DNA of 64,000 nucleotides from CAVZXS01 sp963779325 (GTDB taxonomy: Bacteria; Bacteroidota; Bacteroidia; Chitinophagales; Chitinophagaceae): the NCBI GenBank assembly GCA_963779325.1, contig CAVZXS010000019.1, forward strand, positions 1 to 64,000, written 5' to 3'. Below the pieces are notes generated by a model. That model had not been told where the DNA came from, made no database searches, and was given only the letters and a program-made list of their open reading frames with translations. Positions 17,772 through 27,549 of this stretch are shown in pieces (position 1 is the first letter of the stretch; the number at the start of each line of letters is the position of its first letter). A program made the position numbers and the translations under genes.

Positions 17772-19304
17772 ATGAAACGTCAGTTATTACTGTTGCAGGC
17801 AATTTTCTTTTTATCATTCTGTGCATTATCACAAAATACCGTTCCTTCTTTTGTAAAAGACAGTATTGACGGGTATATAGAAAAAGCATTGACCGATTGG
17901 CAAATACCCGGCTTATCGGTAAGCATTGTGAAAGACGGCAAAGTTGTTTTTATAAAAGGATACGGTGTAAAAGAAATCGGTACAACTGATAAGATAGATG
18001 AAAATACGCTGTTCATGATAGGCAGCAACAGCAAGGCTTTTACCGCCACTGCCTTAGCCATGCTGGAAGCGGAGAAAAAATTATCATTGGATGATAAAGT
18101 ACAAAAATGGTTACCCGATTTTAAATTGTACGATCCTTGGGTAGCGAAAGAAGCGAATATAAGAGACCTCTTGTGTCACCGTTTGGGGTTCGAAACCTTC
18201 CAGGGTGATTTTATGTTTTTTGATTCTGATTTAACTACGACTGAAATGAGACAACGTTTCGCCAAACTAAAACCGCTGTACAGCTTCAGAAGCAAGTGGG
18301 GTTATACCAATGCGGCGTTTATGACGGCCGGTGAAATAATACCGAAGGTAACCGGCAAAACCTGGGCGCAATATTTACACGAAAAAATATTTACGCCGCT
18401 CGGTATGAACAATACATTAGCATTATCAAAAGATATTCCAACTGCATCCAATAAAGCAACGGCACACACGGTAGTAACGGGTGAGTTAAGAAAAATAGCT
18501 TACGGAAAAATAGATGCGTTGGCGCCGGCAGGAAGCATTTCATCAAGTGCACTGGACATGAGTAAATGGGTAATGGCGCAATTAAATAACGGCAAATTGG
18601 ACGGCAAAGAAATTATACCTGCCTCCGCAATTGAACAAACATGGATTCCGCATTCTGTTTTAGGAAATGGCGGCCCGATGTTTAATACCGGTCATTTTGC
18701 TTTGTACGGTCTTGGTTGGTTCCTGGAAGAATACAACGGTAAAAAAATTGTAAGTCACACGGGTGGAGTAAACGGATTCGTAACAAGCGTTACGTTGATT
18801 CCCGAAGAAAAACTCGGTATTGTTGTATTAACCAACACAGATGCAAACGGTTTTTATGAAGCGCTAAAATTAGAGATCATGGATGCTTATCTTGAATTAC
18901 CTTACCGCAATTATAATAAAGTGGCGGCGGGCATGCACAAAGCCAATGAATTACAAAAAGAAAAACAATTGAAAACGGTAAGAGATTCTATTGCTATGAA
19001 TCCGAAAACAGATTTACCGCTTACAGCTTATGCAGGAGAGTACATCCATAATATATATGGTAAGATGAATATTAAAATCGAGAACAATAAACTAATTATG
19101 CGTTTCGAGCATCATAAAGGAAGATACGGTACACTGGAACCGCTCGGCAGCAATCGTTTCTTTTGTACTTACAGTGATCCGCTGTACGGAATGAAGAAGC
19201 TGCAGTTTACGGTAGAAAATAAAAAAGTAAAATCGCTAACCGTTAAAGTGGCGGATTTTGTAGAATTTACGCCGTATGAGTTTATAAAAACAGCAAGCAA
19301 ATAA
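17772..19304 (+). CDS. Exported serine hydrolase with C-terminal DUF3471-like domain
   Basis: A 510-residue protein with a signal peptide ending ALSQ. The beta-lactamase-fold domain (about 30-370) has SNSK as the SxxK nucleophile near residue 85, YTN in WGYTNAAFM, and HTGGVNGF as the KTG-like motif. The last 120 residues resemble the DUF3471 beta domain found after such hydrolases. It lies 30 bp after another serine hydrolase, probably in one operon. Likely substrates are peptides or esters containing D-residues; beta-lactam hydrolysis is possible but not shown. Confidence 0.9.
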   Translation: MKRQLLLLQAIFFLSFCALSQNTVPSFVKDSIDGYIEKALTDWQIPGLSVSIVKDGKVVFIKGYGVKEIGTTDKIDENTLFMIGSNSKAFTATALAMLEAEKKLSLDDKVQKWLPDFKLYDPWVAKEANIRDLLCHRLGFETFQGDFMFFDSDLTTTEMRQRFAKLKPLYSFRSKWGYTNAAFMTAGEIIPKVTGKTWAQYLHEKIFTPLGMNNTLALSKDIPTASNKATAHTVVTGELRKIAYGKIDALAPAGSISSSALDMSKWVMAQLNNGKLDGKEIIPASAIEQTWIPHSVLGNGGPMFNTGHFALYGLGWFLEEYNGKKIVSHTGGVNGFVTSVTLIPEEKLGIVVLTNTDANGFYEALKLEIMDAYLELPYRNYNKVAAGMHKANELQKEKQLKTVRDSIAMNPKTDLPLTAYAGEYIHNIYGKMNIKIENNKLIMRFEHHKGRYGTLEPLGSNRFFCTYSDPLYGMKKLQFTVENKKVKSLTVKVADFVEFTPYEFIKTASK

Positions 19305-19331
19305 AAGTGAGTGCATTTCAAATTTTCGATT

Positions 19332-19384
19332 GTTGGCGAGGACGCCAACAAGGGCAGGCCGCTCCGGTTGGCGTCCCCGCCAAC
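19332..19384. repeat. Double-palindromic inverted repeat
   Basis: GTTGGCGAGGACGCCAAC (19332-19349) and GTTGGCGTCCCCGCCAAC (19367-19384) are inverted copies with one mismatch, separated by 17 bases. Each arm is itself nearly palindromic (GTTGGC...GCCAAC). This REP-like, GC-rich element sits in the 109-bp gap between the hydrolase and acylase genes and could end transcription or protect mRNA 3' ends. Confidence 0.6.
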
Positions 19385-19413
19385 CGCAACAGTTAAATCA
19401 AAATCAATAACAA

Positions 19414-21603
19414 ATGATGAAAAATATTTTCTTTCTCATTTTATTATTACCGGCGCAACTCTTTGCGCAAAATTTTTCCGCTACAGAAATTAATCGTTGG
19501 CAACAACAAGCCAATCGTGTAACAATTGTACGAGATAATTGGGGTATACCGCATATATATGGAAAAACGGATGCCGATGCGGTGTTTGGTTTATTGTATG
19601 CACAATGCGAAGATGATTTTAAAAGAGTAGAGATGAACTATATTGAGAAGTTGGGAAGAATGGCGGAAGTAAAAGGTGAAGAAGAATTGTATAATGATTT
19701 GTATTTACGGTTAATTATAGATTCGGCGGAAGCCGTAGCCGATTATAAAAAAAGTCCTGTATGGCTGCAAAAATTATTAACCGCTTATGCCGACGGCGTA
19801 AATTATTATCTCTATAAAAATCCTTCTGTAAAGCCGGCATTACTCTATCGCTTCAAACCCTGGTATCCCTTATTATGGACCGATGGCAGTATCGGCGCTA
19901 TCAGTACCGGCGATATAACGGAAGAAGATGTAAAGAATTTTTACGGCGCTAATTCCGAAACCGTTGCGTTGACAAAAAGATACCGCGATAAAGAATTGTC
20001 GGGTTCCAACGGTTTTGCCATCGCACCGTCAAAAACAGCGTCGGGCAATTCCATATTATATATTAACCCGCATGTCACTTTTTATTTTCGCCCCGAAGTG
20101 CATGTAGTAAGCGAAGAAGGCCTACATGTGTACGGCGCAGTAACCTGGGGACAGTTTTTTGTGTACCAGGGTTTTAATGAACACTGCGGATGGATGCATA
20201 CATCAAGCAATGCGGATGTAGCCGATATGTATGCGGAAAAAATAGTTAAAAAGAAAACCGGTTTTTTTTATGAGTACAATAAAACCCTGAAACCGGTTAA
20301 ACAAAAACAAATAACCATCCGCTATAAAAAAGGCGATGACACGGAAACAAAAACTTTCACTACTTATTATACACATCACGGCCCGGTAATGGCCAAAAGA
20401 AACGGGCAATGGATCAGTGTAAGAGGATACAACCGTTCACTGAGCAGTTTAATGCAAAGTTTTTTACGTACTAAAACAAAAGGATTGGATGATTATAAAA
20501 AAAATATGGACTTGCGTTCCAATACATCCAATAATACCGTGTTTGCAGATAACAAAGGGAACATCGCTTACTGGCACGGCAATTATATGCCGGTAAGAGA
20601 TAAAAGATTCAATTGGAGCAATCCGGTAGACGGAACAATAGCCGCTACCGAATGGAAGGGATTGCACAGAGTAGATGAAATCGTGCATGTATACAACCCG
20701 GCAACAGGCTGGATACAAAATTGCAACTCTACACCTTTTACCGTTTCAGGAAGCAGCAGTCCTAAGAAAGAAAATTACCCTGCTTATATGGCGCCGGATG
20801 GAGAAAACTTTAGAGGTGTGAATGCAGCAAGAGTATTGAGCAGTGAAAATAAATTTACTATTGATAAAACAATTGCCGCGGGTTATGACAGAAAATTATC
20901 AGCAATGGAAATATTAGTACCCGCCTTGGTTCATTCATTTGAAAAAAATATTTCGGCAACTGATTCGCTTTATTCTTTATTAAAAGAACCTGTTTCGGTA
21001 TTAAAAAAATGGGATTACTATTCAGGAGAAAATTCAGTCGCTACCACTTTAGCAATTGAATGGGCTCAGAAATTAACGACAACCATACAAAGAGTTTACA
21101 TTGATGAAGGATGGGATGACCAGGTAACACTGGTGAAAAAATTTGCCGCTACTGCCACCAAAGAAGAACTCTTGCCGCCATTGCTGTCAGTTGTAAATGA
21201 ATTGAAAAACAAGTTTGGAAAATGGTATGTAGCTTGGGGAGAGATCAACCGTTATCAACGTATATCAGGTGATATTTTACAAAAGTACAGCGACGATCAA
21301 CCAAGTTTTCCGGTACCGTTTGCCTCCGCTGCATGGGGTATGTTGCCGGCGTACAACAGCAGGTACTACCCGGGTACCAATAAAAGATACGGCGTTGGCG
21401 GCAACAGCTTTGTTTGCGCGGTGGAGTTTGGTAAAAAGATAAAAGCAAAATCATTATTGGCCGGTGGCCAAAGCGGCGATATAAATTCAAAACATTTTAA
21501 CGACCAGTTGGAAATGTATACGAAGGGGCAATTTAAAGATGTATTGTTTTATAAGGAAGATGTACTAAAGCATGCAGAGAAAACTTACCACCCGGGAGAA
21601 TAA
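19414..21603 (+). CDS. Penicillin-acylase-family Ntn hydrolase
   Basis: A 729-residue exported acylase with a signal peptide ending LFAQ. Family features are RDNWGIPHIYGKTDADAVFGLLYAQCEDDF near the N-terminus, and the autocatalytic junction SGSNGFAIAPSKT near residue 197, where the new N-terminal Ser of the beta subunit becomes the nucleophile; HHGPV follows in the beta subunit. The family removes acyl groups from penicillins, acyl-homoserine lactones or lipopeptides. Surrounding genes for deacylases and D-peptide hydrolases suggest acylated peptides or antibiotics as targets. Which acyl group it prefers is unknown. Confidence 0.92.
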   Translation: MMKNIFFLILLLPAQLFAQNFSATEINRWQQQANRVTIVRDNWGIPHIYGKTDADAVFGLLYAQCEDDFKRVEMNYIEKLGRMAEVKGEEELYNDLYLRLIIDSAEAVADYKKSPVWLQKLLTAYADGVNYYLYKNPSVKPALLYRFKPWYPLLWTDGSIGAISTGDITEEDVKNFYGANSETVALTKRYRDKELSGSNGFAIAPSKTASGNSILYINPHVTFYFRPEVHVVSEEGLHVYGAVTWGQFFVYQGFNEHCGWMHTSSNADVADMYAEKIVKKKTGFFYEYNKTLKPVKQKQITIRYKKGDDTETKTFTTYYTHHGPVMAKRNGQWISVRGYNRSLSSLMQSFLRTKTKGLDDYKKNMDLRSNTSNNTVFADNKGNIAYWHGNYMPVRDKRFNWSNPVDGTIAATEWKGLHRVDEIVHVYNPATGWIQNCNSTPFTVSGSSSPKKENYPAYMAPDGENFRGVNAARVLSSENKFTIDKTIAAGYDRKLSAMEILVPALVHSFEKNISATDSLYSLLKEPVSVLKKWDYYSGENSVATTLAIEWAQKLTTTIQRVYIDEGWDDQVTLVKKFAATATKEELLPPLLSVVNELKNKFGKWYVAWGEINRYQRISGDILQKYSDDQPSFPVPFASAAWGMLPAYNSRYYPGTNKRYGVGGNSFVCAVEFGKKIKAKSLLAGGQSGDINSKHFNDQLEMYTKGQFKDVLFYKEDVLKHAEKTYHPGE

Positions 21604-21681
21604 ATTATAAAAGCATTCTCTTTTTTGCAACTGCAAATGCTTTACAATTTGTTGCAGCCTTTAATTGTGTTCTTCTGCGAC

Positions 21682-21830
21682 GGGTGCATTCCAAATTCTT
21701 GCATCAACGGGTTTCACTAACTCTTCAATTGTCAGAATCTTTATCCCCTCCACGGAGGGGCTTAGGAGATTTCTCATAAAAAAACTCAATAAGGGGTGGG
21801 TTTAGATATGCGACAATTTGGAATGCACCC
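21682..21830. mobile_element. 149-bp MITE-like insertion with TIRs and target duplication
   Basis: GGGTGCATTCCAAATT (21682-21697) and its exact reverse complement (21815-21830) bound a 149-bp element without coding capacity. Both sides are flanked by the same eight bases TCTGCGAC (21674-21681 and 21831-21838), a clear target-site duplication. Removing the element and one copy restores continuous sequence. The interior holds a CCCCTCC/GGAGGGG hairpin. Eight-base duplications and GGG ends occur in several IS families, so the autonomous partner is not identified here. Confidence 0.8.
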
Positions 21831-21892
21831 TCTGCGACAGTCTGTGCTATCTGTGACTAAAAACCTGTAACTTTCTCTCATAAAACTGTTTT

Positions 21893-23317
21893 ATGAAAAA
21901 ATATTTTTTACCACTGCTTTTTATTTCTTCTCTTGCCGGCGCACAAGTCATTTCAAAAAATAAATCAGCCGTGCTTTCTTCTGTTGAAAAACATCAACAG
22001 GAATTAATTAAACTCAGTGATCAAGTCTGGGGTTTTGCTGAAACAGCTATGAAGGAAACACAATCATCAAAAGTATTGGCCGACTATGCCGAAGCACAGG
22101 GCTTTAAAGTAACAAGAGGTGTAGCGGAAATTCCAACGGCGTTTATCGCCGAGTTCGGATCAGGCAAACCGATCATTGGTGTATTGGGCGAGTTTGATGC
22201 ACTGCCCGGTCTTTCGCAAAAAGCGGAACCAATAAAAGAAGCATTGAAACCTAATGCACCCGGTCACGGTTGCGGACATAATATGTTTGGTGCCGGTAGT
22301 TTGGGCGCGGCTTTATCAATAAAAGAATTAATAGCCGCCGGGAAACTAAAAGGTACCATTCGTTTTTACGGTACACCTGCCGAAGAAGATTTAGCCGGTA
22401 AAGTGTGGATGGCGAGAGCGGGTTTATTTAATGACCTGGATGTATGTCTTGATTGGCACCCCGATTATGAAAACAAAGCCAATATGCAAAGCTCGCAATC
22501 GGTAACGGATTTTAATATTTCATTTAAAGGAAAAAGCGCACATGCCGCCGCCGATCCGTGGAATGGTCGCAGCGCATTGGACGCAGCGGAATTATTTACC
22601 ACGGGAATAAATTATATGCGTGAGCATGTAAGACCAAGTGTGCGTATGCATTATGTATATACAAAAGCGGGTAATGTACCCAACGTAATTCCTTCCGAAG
22701 CCGCAGTATGGTTATGGATCCGCGATTCGAAACGAAGCGGCGTAGCCGAAGTAAGTGAAAGAATGAAAGACATTGCTAAAGGTGCTGCACTGATGGCCGG
22801 TGTAGATTATGAAATAAAATTAAACAGTGGCCTTTATGAAATATTAATAAATGAAACCGGCGCCAAAGCATTGCAAAGCAATATGAATTTAGTTGGCCCT
22901 ATTACTTATACAAAAGATGAATTAAGTTTTGCCGATAAGATTATGAAAGAATACGGACTGGAAACAAGAGGAATTAACGGTGCTGTAAAACCATTGGAAG
23001 CTACAAAGCCCGATCCGCCCGGTGGCTCTACTGATGTAGGTGATGTTAGCTATATCGTTCCGGAAATTTCTTTGCTTGCTACCACGGCTCCTTACGAATC
23101 GCCCTGGCACTCATGGGTGGTAGTAGCCTGCGGAGGTATGAGCATCGGACACAAAGGAATGTTATTTGCCTCCAAAGCATTGGGTACAACCATGGTTGAT
23201 CTTTTTGAAAATGAAAAATTGCGGCAGGATATTAGAGCAGAATTTTTGAAAAGAAAAGGAAATGAAGTGTGGAAGGCGATGCTGCCCGACGGGCCACCAC
23301 CGGTGCCGAAGCAATAA
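21893..23317 (+). CDS. Exported M20 amidohydrolase (AbgB-like)
   Basis: A 474-residue M20-family protein with a signal peptide ending GAQ. The metal site is visible as GEFDALPGL, HGCGHNMFGAGS near residue 125 and GTPAEEDLAGK; the dimerisation domain carries FKGKSAHAAADPWNGRSALDA. C-terminal GSTDVGDVSY and HSWVVVACGG complete the AbgB/IAL-type pattern. Such enzymes cleave N-acyl amino acids such as p-aminobenzoyl-glutamate. A paralogue with the same layout lies at 27550. It probably acts in the periplasm. Confidence 0.92.
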   Translation: MKKYFLPLLFISSLAGAQVISKNKSAVLSSVEKHQQELIKLSDQVWGFAETAMKETQSSKVLADYAEAQGFKVTRGVAEIPTAFIAEFGSGKPIIGVLGEFDALPGLSQKAEPIKEALKPNAPGHGCGHNMFGAGSLGAALSIKELIAAGKLKGTIRFYGTPAEEDLAGKVWMARAGLFNDLDVCLDWHPDYENKANMQSSQSVTDFNISFKGKSAHAAADPWNGRSALDAAELFTTGINYMREHVRPSVRMHYVYTKAGNVPNVIPSEAAVWLWIRDSKRSGVAEVSERMKDIAKGAALMAGVDYEIKLNSGLYEILINETGAKALQSNMNLVGPITYTKDELSFADKIMKEYGLETRGINGAVKPLEATKPDPPGGSTDVGDVSYIVPEISLLATTAPYESPWHSWVVVACGGMSIGHKGMLFASKALGTTMVDLFENEKLRQDIRAEFLKRKGNEVWKAMLPDGPPPVPKQ

Positions 23318-23340
23318 AAACAGGTTATGGTGAGTTAAAA

Positions 23341-23427
23341 AACAGCATCTTATTAAAATGAAGTTTGGACAAATACGGAATTGGATTCCGCATTTGTCCA
23401 TTTCACCTCCTCATGCACGATGCTGTT
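23341..23427. repeat. Nested inverted repeat / large hairpin
   Basis: AACAGCATC (23341-23349) pairs perfectly with GATGCTGTT (23419-23427). Inside, TGGACAAATACGGAAT (23366-23381) and ATTCCGCATTTGTCCA (23385-23400) form a 16-base hairpin with one mismatch and a TGG loop. The structure follows the M20 gene and may be its terminator or a small mobile palindrome. Confidence 0.6.
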
Positions 23428-23510
23428 AAAAGATATCATTTGTCTTTTTGTTTACAAATTTTAAATTCCGAAAATGATTAAACCGATGGGTGTCCATTAA
23501 AACAATTAAT

Positions 23511-23518
23511 TAGATTTG
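23511..23518 (+). promoter_or_regulatory. -7 promoter element candidate
   Basis: TAGATTTG fits the Bacteroidota TAnnTTTG element and lies 19 bp before the ATG at 23538. No clear TTTG -33 element is seen at the expected distance. Confidence 0.35.
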
Positions 23519-23537
23519 TTTATAAATTACTAACAAT

Positions 23538-24083
23538 ATGGAACAACTCACTCTCGGTATTGGTACACGACTGCAACATACCCAACATGGCCCCGGCGTT
23601 ATTGTAGGCGTTCGCTATGCCACGTATTTGATTTCTTTTATTCACAGCGGTATAAAAGAAATAGATAAAACAGACGGCAACTTAGATGAAATCATTCCGG
23701 AAAATGTTACGGCCGAAGTAGAAACCGTTTCGGAAGTGGAGAAATCTTTATTAAAAATACTCAGGCAGTGGAGCAGTATAACGGAAATAGTACCCATCGG
23801 CGATAAATGGATCGGCGGTACCATGTCGTTGCAGGCCGCCGACAAATCTTTAAAGCCAAAAGAAATTCCCATTGATGATTTCTTTCATAAAATAGTCATG
23901 CTGCGGGACAGGCTGCGGGTGCTGGAACAAAACACCAACAGCAATAAAAAATTGAGCGACGAAGAAAAAGTAAATATTCAGCAGTACATTACCCGGTGTT
24001 ACGGATCATTGACTACATTTAATGTACTGTTCAAAAACAAAGAACACTGGTTTGTGGGAGAAAAAGGCAGTAAGGAAGACTAA
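23538..24083 (+). CDS. Conserved hypothetical protein with SH3-like N-terminus
   Basis: A 181-residue cytosolic protein without signal or membrane segments. The first 45 residues (LGIGTRLQHTQHGPGVIVGVRYATYLISF) look like the small beta-barrel found in CarD/UvrD-type proteins. The rest is helical with a charged coiled-coil-like part near residues 120-150. I know of similar unnamed proteins in Bacteroidota, but no function. It has its own promoter candidate and stands alone between exported hydrolases. Confidence 0.75.
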   Translation: MEQLTLGIGTRLQHTQHGPGVIVGVRYATYLISFIHSGIKEIDKTDGNLDEIIPENVTAEVETVSEVEKSLLKILRQWSSITEIVPIGDKWIGGTMSLQAADKSLKPKEIPIDDFFHKIVMLRDRLRVLEQNTNSNKKLSDEEKVNIQQYITRCYGSLTTFNVLFKNKEHWFVGEKGSKED

Positions 24084-24132
24084 ACCTATTTGCAGGGCAT
24101 TTATACTTATTACCAAAACTGATTAACCTGTT

Positions 24133-25305
24133 ATGAAAAAATTTCTGATTTGCCTGTTGCTTATTGCCAATTGCTTCTTCGCCTCTGCGCAGTCATATAA
24201 AAAACTGCATTTTAAATCCCTTTTAGTAGATACACATAATGATATTCCAACGACAGCTATTGACAAAGGCGTAAGCTTCGACCAAAATACCGCTACAAAA
24301 ACACACAGTGATTTACAACGCATGCTGCAGGGCGGTGTAGATGCACAATTTTTTTCTATTTGGTGTGATGGCAACATGAAAAATCCTTTTGCGTGGGCAA
24401 ACAGGGAAATTGATACTGTAATGGCATGGGTAAGACGAAACCCCGATAAAATGATGATGGCAGGTTCTGTAAGGGATATTAAAAAAGCAGTTCGCCAAAA
24501 AAAGCTTGCAACATTACTTGGTGTTGAAGGCGGACACATGATAGAAAATGATATAGGCAAACTGATACAATTGCATAAAAGTGGGGTTAGGTACATGACT
24601 ATTACCTGGAACAACTCTACTGAATGGGCTACTTCAGCATTAGATGAAACAACCAAAGGTGATTCATTAAAACATAAGGGTCTCACTGATTTTGGAAAAC
24701 AAGTGATAAAAATGATGAATCAGCTGGGAATGTTGGTTGATCTTTCTCATGTGGGTGAGCAAACTTTTTGGGATGCCATGAGCGTTACAACAAAACCGGT
24801 GCTGGTTTCTCATAGCTGTGTATATACGCTTTGTCCGCACAGGCGAAATTTAAAAAATGAACAAATAAAAGCAGTGGGTAAAAACGGCGGTGTTATCCAT
24901 CTTAATTTTTACAGCGGATTTGTTGACTCAGCTTTTGAAAAACGCAGTGATGCTTTTACCGAAAAACATAAAACCGAAATGGATTCATTATTAAACGTAA
25001 ATCCCGAACCATATTTTATGCAGGTATATTTATTTGAAAAATATCCCGATGAAGTAAAAAACATGCGGCCGCCATTAGGTATGTTAATTGATCATTTAGA
25101 TTACATAGTAAAATTAATTGGCGTTGACCATGTGGGCCTGGGCAGCGATTTTGATGGTGTAAACAGTTTACCGCAGCAACTCGACGATGTGACAGCGTAT
25201 CCTTTAATAACAAAAGCATTACTGGAAAGAGGCTACAGTAAAAAAGATATCCGTAAAATATTAGGGGGGAATTTTTTAAGAGTGTTTGAAGCGAACAGTA
25301 AGTAA
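24133..25305 (+). CDS. Exported M19 membrane dipeptidase
   Basis: A 390-residue zinc dipeptidase of the renal-dipeptidase family with a signal peptide ending SAQ. Metal-site motifs are VDTHNDIP near residue 35 (HxD), GVEGGHMIEND (bridging Glu), DLSHVGEQTFWD and VSHSC (His ligands), and GSDFDGV near the C-terminus. M19 enzymes cleave dipeptides, including those with C-terminal D-residues, and some open beta-lactams. This fits the other D-peptide-type hydrolases in the region. No lipobox is seen. Confidence 0.92.
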   Translation: MKKFLICLLLIANCFFASAQSYKKLHFKSLLVDTHNDIPTTAIDKGVSFDQNTATKTHSDLQRMLQGGVDAQFFSIWCDGNMKNPFAWANREIDTVMAWVRRNPDKMMMAGSVRDIKKAVRQKKLATLLGVEGGHMIENDIGKLIQLHKSGVRYMTITWNNSTEWATSALDETTKGDSLKHKGLTDFGKQVIKMMNQLGMLVDLSHVGEQTFWDAMSVTTKPVLVSHSCVYTLCPHRRNLKNEQIKAVGKNGGVIHLNFYSGFVDSAFEKRSDAFTEKHKTEMDSLLNVNPEPYFMQVYLFEKYPDEVKNMRPPLGMLIDHLDYIVKLIGVDHVGLGSDFDGVNSLPQQLDDVTAYPLITKALLERGYSKKDIRKILGGNFLRVFEANSK

Positions 25306-25400
25306 AGCTGAGTACAGCAGTCAGAGAGAAAAGTAATCGCTAATTATTTAATTGCAGGTTACAGTCAACTTATAATATATTAAACCAAAAACAATCCTGT

Positions 25401-27464
25401 ATGAAATATTTTTACTTTTTACTTTTGATTTTTACAAATTTCCTTTTCGCCCAAACAACGATTGATAATTTATTATCTCCTGCTTTCCCTACAAGTTTGG
25501 TTTCAAGTGCCGATGGCAGCACCATTGCCTGGGTATTCAACAACAAAGGCAGCAGGAATATTTTTGTGGCCGCAGGCAACAATTTCAGCAATACAAAGCA
25601 GCTCACCGCTTACACAGGTGATGATGGTGTTGAAATGAGCAGCCTTGCTTTTACACCCGCCGGCAATCAAATTATTTTTGTAAGAGGTAATGCAAATAAC
25701 AGCCAGGGTTATGCAGCTAATCCTGCACTTTTACAAACAGATGTATCGAGAAATATATTTATCATTAATAAAGACGGAAGCGGGTTACGCAAACTTGCCG
25801 CAGGCTTTTATCCAAAAATTTCGCCTGATGGAAAAACGTTGGCTTACTTAAACGGCGGACAAGTATACACAGCATCACTTGTTGATACAGCAATGAAGCC
25901 GCAACAATTATTTAAGGTAAGAATTTCACAGGCCTCCATTCGCTGGAATAACGATGGAAGCAAATTGGTTTTCACCAGCAATCGTGGCAACCATACATTC
26001 ATTGGTATTTATGATTTCAATACAAAATTGATTTCCTTTCCCGACCCAAGTGCTGACCATGATCATGATCCTGTATGGAGTGCAGATGGCAATTGGCTTG
26101 CTTATATTCGTACACCCAATGTAAGAGCCGATTTTCCTTTTACACCCAACAAAACAGGTAACCCGTGGAGTATTCGTTTACTCAATGTGCAAACAGGCGA
26201 AGCAAAAGAAATATGGAAAGCAGATGCAGGTAAGGGAAGTGTATTTGTTGATGACCTGCCTGTTGCTGATAATAAATTATTATGGGCCGCCAATAATCAA
26301 TTGGTTTTCCCATGGGAAAAAGACGGATGGATTCATTTATATACATTGAATATTGAAACAAAAACTGCAAAGCTCTTAACACCCGGCACCGGTGAAGTAG
26401 AGAACATCACACTTTCTCCCGATAAACAAACTGTGTACTACACCTGTAATATTAATGATATCAACCGCCGCCACATTTGGAAAGTAAATGTGAATGATGC
26501 AAAAGCAGAGCTGCTCACCAAAGGAAATAATATTGAATGGAGTCCTGTTGTTACCGCAACAGGTGTTGCATTACTGCGTTCATCAGCAACAAAACCTGCA
26601 TGGCCTGCGCATTACAGCACCGGAACGGTAACAGACATTGCCGCTGAATTTTTTCCAAAAGATTTTTATACGGGTTTGGTACAGCCGCAGCAAATAAGCA
26701 TTAAAGCAACGGATGGAATGGAAGCGCCTGCACAAATTTTTTTGCCGCCCAATTATGAGAAGGGTAAAAAATATCCTGCGATGATTTTTTTACACGGTGG
26801 CAGTAGAAGACAAATGTTGTTGGGTTTTAATTACGGACAATATTATTCTAATGCCTATGCATTCAATCAATACTTTGCAAGTAAAGGATATATTATAATT
26901 GCACTCAACTTCCGTAGTGGTATTGGTTATGGTTTGGATTTTAGAGAAGCGGATAATTACGGCATTACCGGCGCAAGCGAAGTGAAAGATCTAATTGGTG
27001 CAGGAGAATATTTAAAACAAAGAACGGATGTGGATACAAAACGCATTGGCTTATGGGGCGGCAGCTATGGCGGTTATCTCACTGCAAACGGTTTGGCAAG
27101 AAGAAGTGATTTGTTTGCAGCAGGCGTGGATATACACGGCGTGCATAACTGGAACGATGAAGTGCCTACGTTTGCCGCTAACTATGATTCACTAAAGTAT
27201 GCGGCGATTGGAAAAATAGCTTACCAATCATCTCCCATAAATTTTATTGCCGGTTGGAAAAGTCCTGTATTGTTTATTCATGGTGATGATGACCGTAATG
27301 TTCCGTTTGCTGAAACCGTGAATATCATTGAAGCGCTTCGTCCACGTAAGGTTTATTTTGAACAATTGATTTTTCCTGATGAAGTGCATAGCTTTTTATT
27401 ATACCGCAGTTGGGTAAAAGCTTATGAAGCAAGTTTTGATTTTATAGAACGGAAGATGAAATAA
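25401..27464 (+). CDS. Exported S9 (prolyl-oligopeptidase-type) peptidase
   Basis: A 687-residue serine peptidase with signal peptide ending LFAQ, an N-terminal WD40/TolB-like propeller (SPDGKTLAYLNGG, DGSKLVFTSNRG repeats; about 40-420) and a C-terminal alpha/beta hydrolase. The catalytic Ser lies in GGSYGGY near 555, the Asp in HGDDDRNVP near 627 and the His in DEVHSF near 662. It probably degrades exported or imported oligopeptides in the periplasm. A 14-codon remnant matching its C-terminus lies at 30297-30338. Confidence 0.93.
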   Translation: MKYFYFLLLIFTNFLFAQTTIDNLLSPAFPTSLVSSADGSTIAWVFNNKGSRNIFVAAGNNFSNTKQLTAYTGDDGVEMSSLAFTPAGNQIIFVRGNANNSQGYAANPALLQTDVSRNIFIINKDGSGLRKLAAGFYPKISPDGKTLAYLNGGQVYTASLVDTAMKPQQLFKVRISQASIRWNNDGSKLVFTSNRGNHTFIGIYDFNTKLISFPDPSADHDHDPVWSADGNWLAYIRTPNVRADFPFTPNKTGNPWSIRLLNVQTGEAKEIWKADAGKGSVFVDDLPVADNKLLWAANNQLVFPWEKDGWIHLYTLNIETKTAKLLTPGTGEVENITLSPDKQTVYYTCNINDINRRHIWKVNVNDAKAELLTKGNNIEWSPVVTATGVALLRSSATKPAWPAHYSTGTVTDIAAEFFPKDFYTGLVQPQQISIKATDGMEAPAQIFLPPNYEKGKKYPAMIFLHGGSRRQMLLGFNYGQYYSNAYAFNQYFASKGYIIIALNFRSGIGYGLDFREADNYGITGASEVKDLIGAGEYLKQRTDVDTKRIGLWGGSYGGYLTANGLARRSDLFAAGVDIHGVHNWNDEVPTFAANYDSLKYAAIGKIAYQSSPINFIAGWKSPVLFIHGDDDRNVPFAETVNIIEALRPRKVYFEQLIFPDEVHSFLLYRSWVKAYEASFDFIERKMK

Positions 27465-27549
27465 ACGATAATCAATCTCCAATAACTACCGGATAATAAT
27501 CAGTAAATAATTCCGAAAGCTTTCGGGAATAAAAAATAAATAGTAACAC

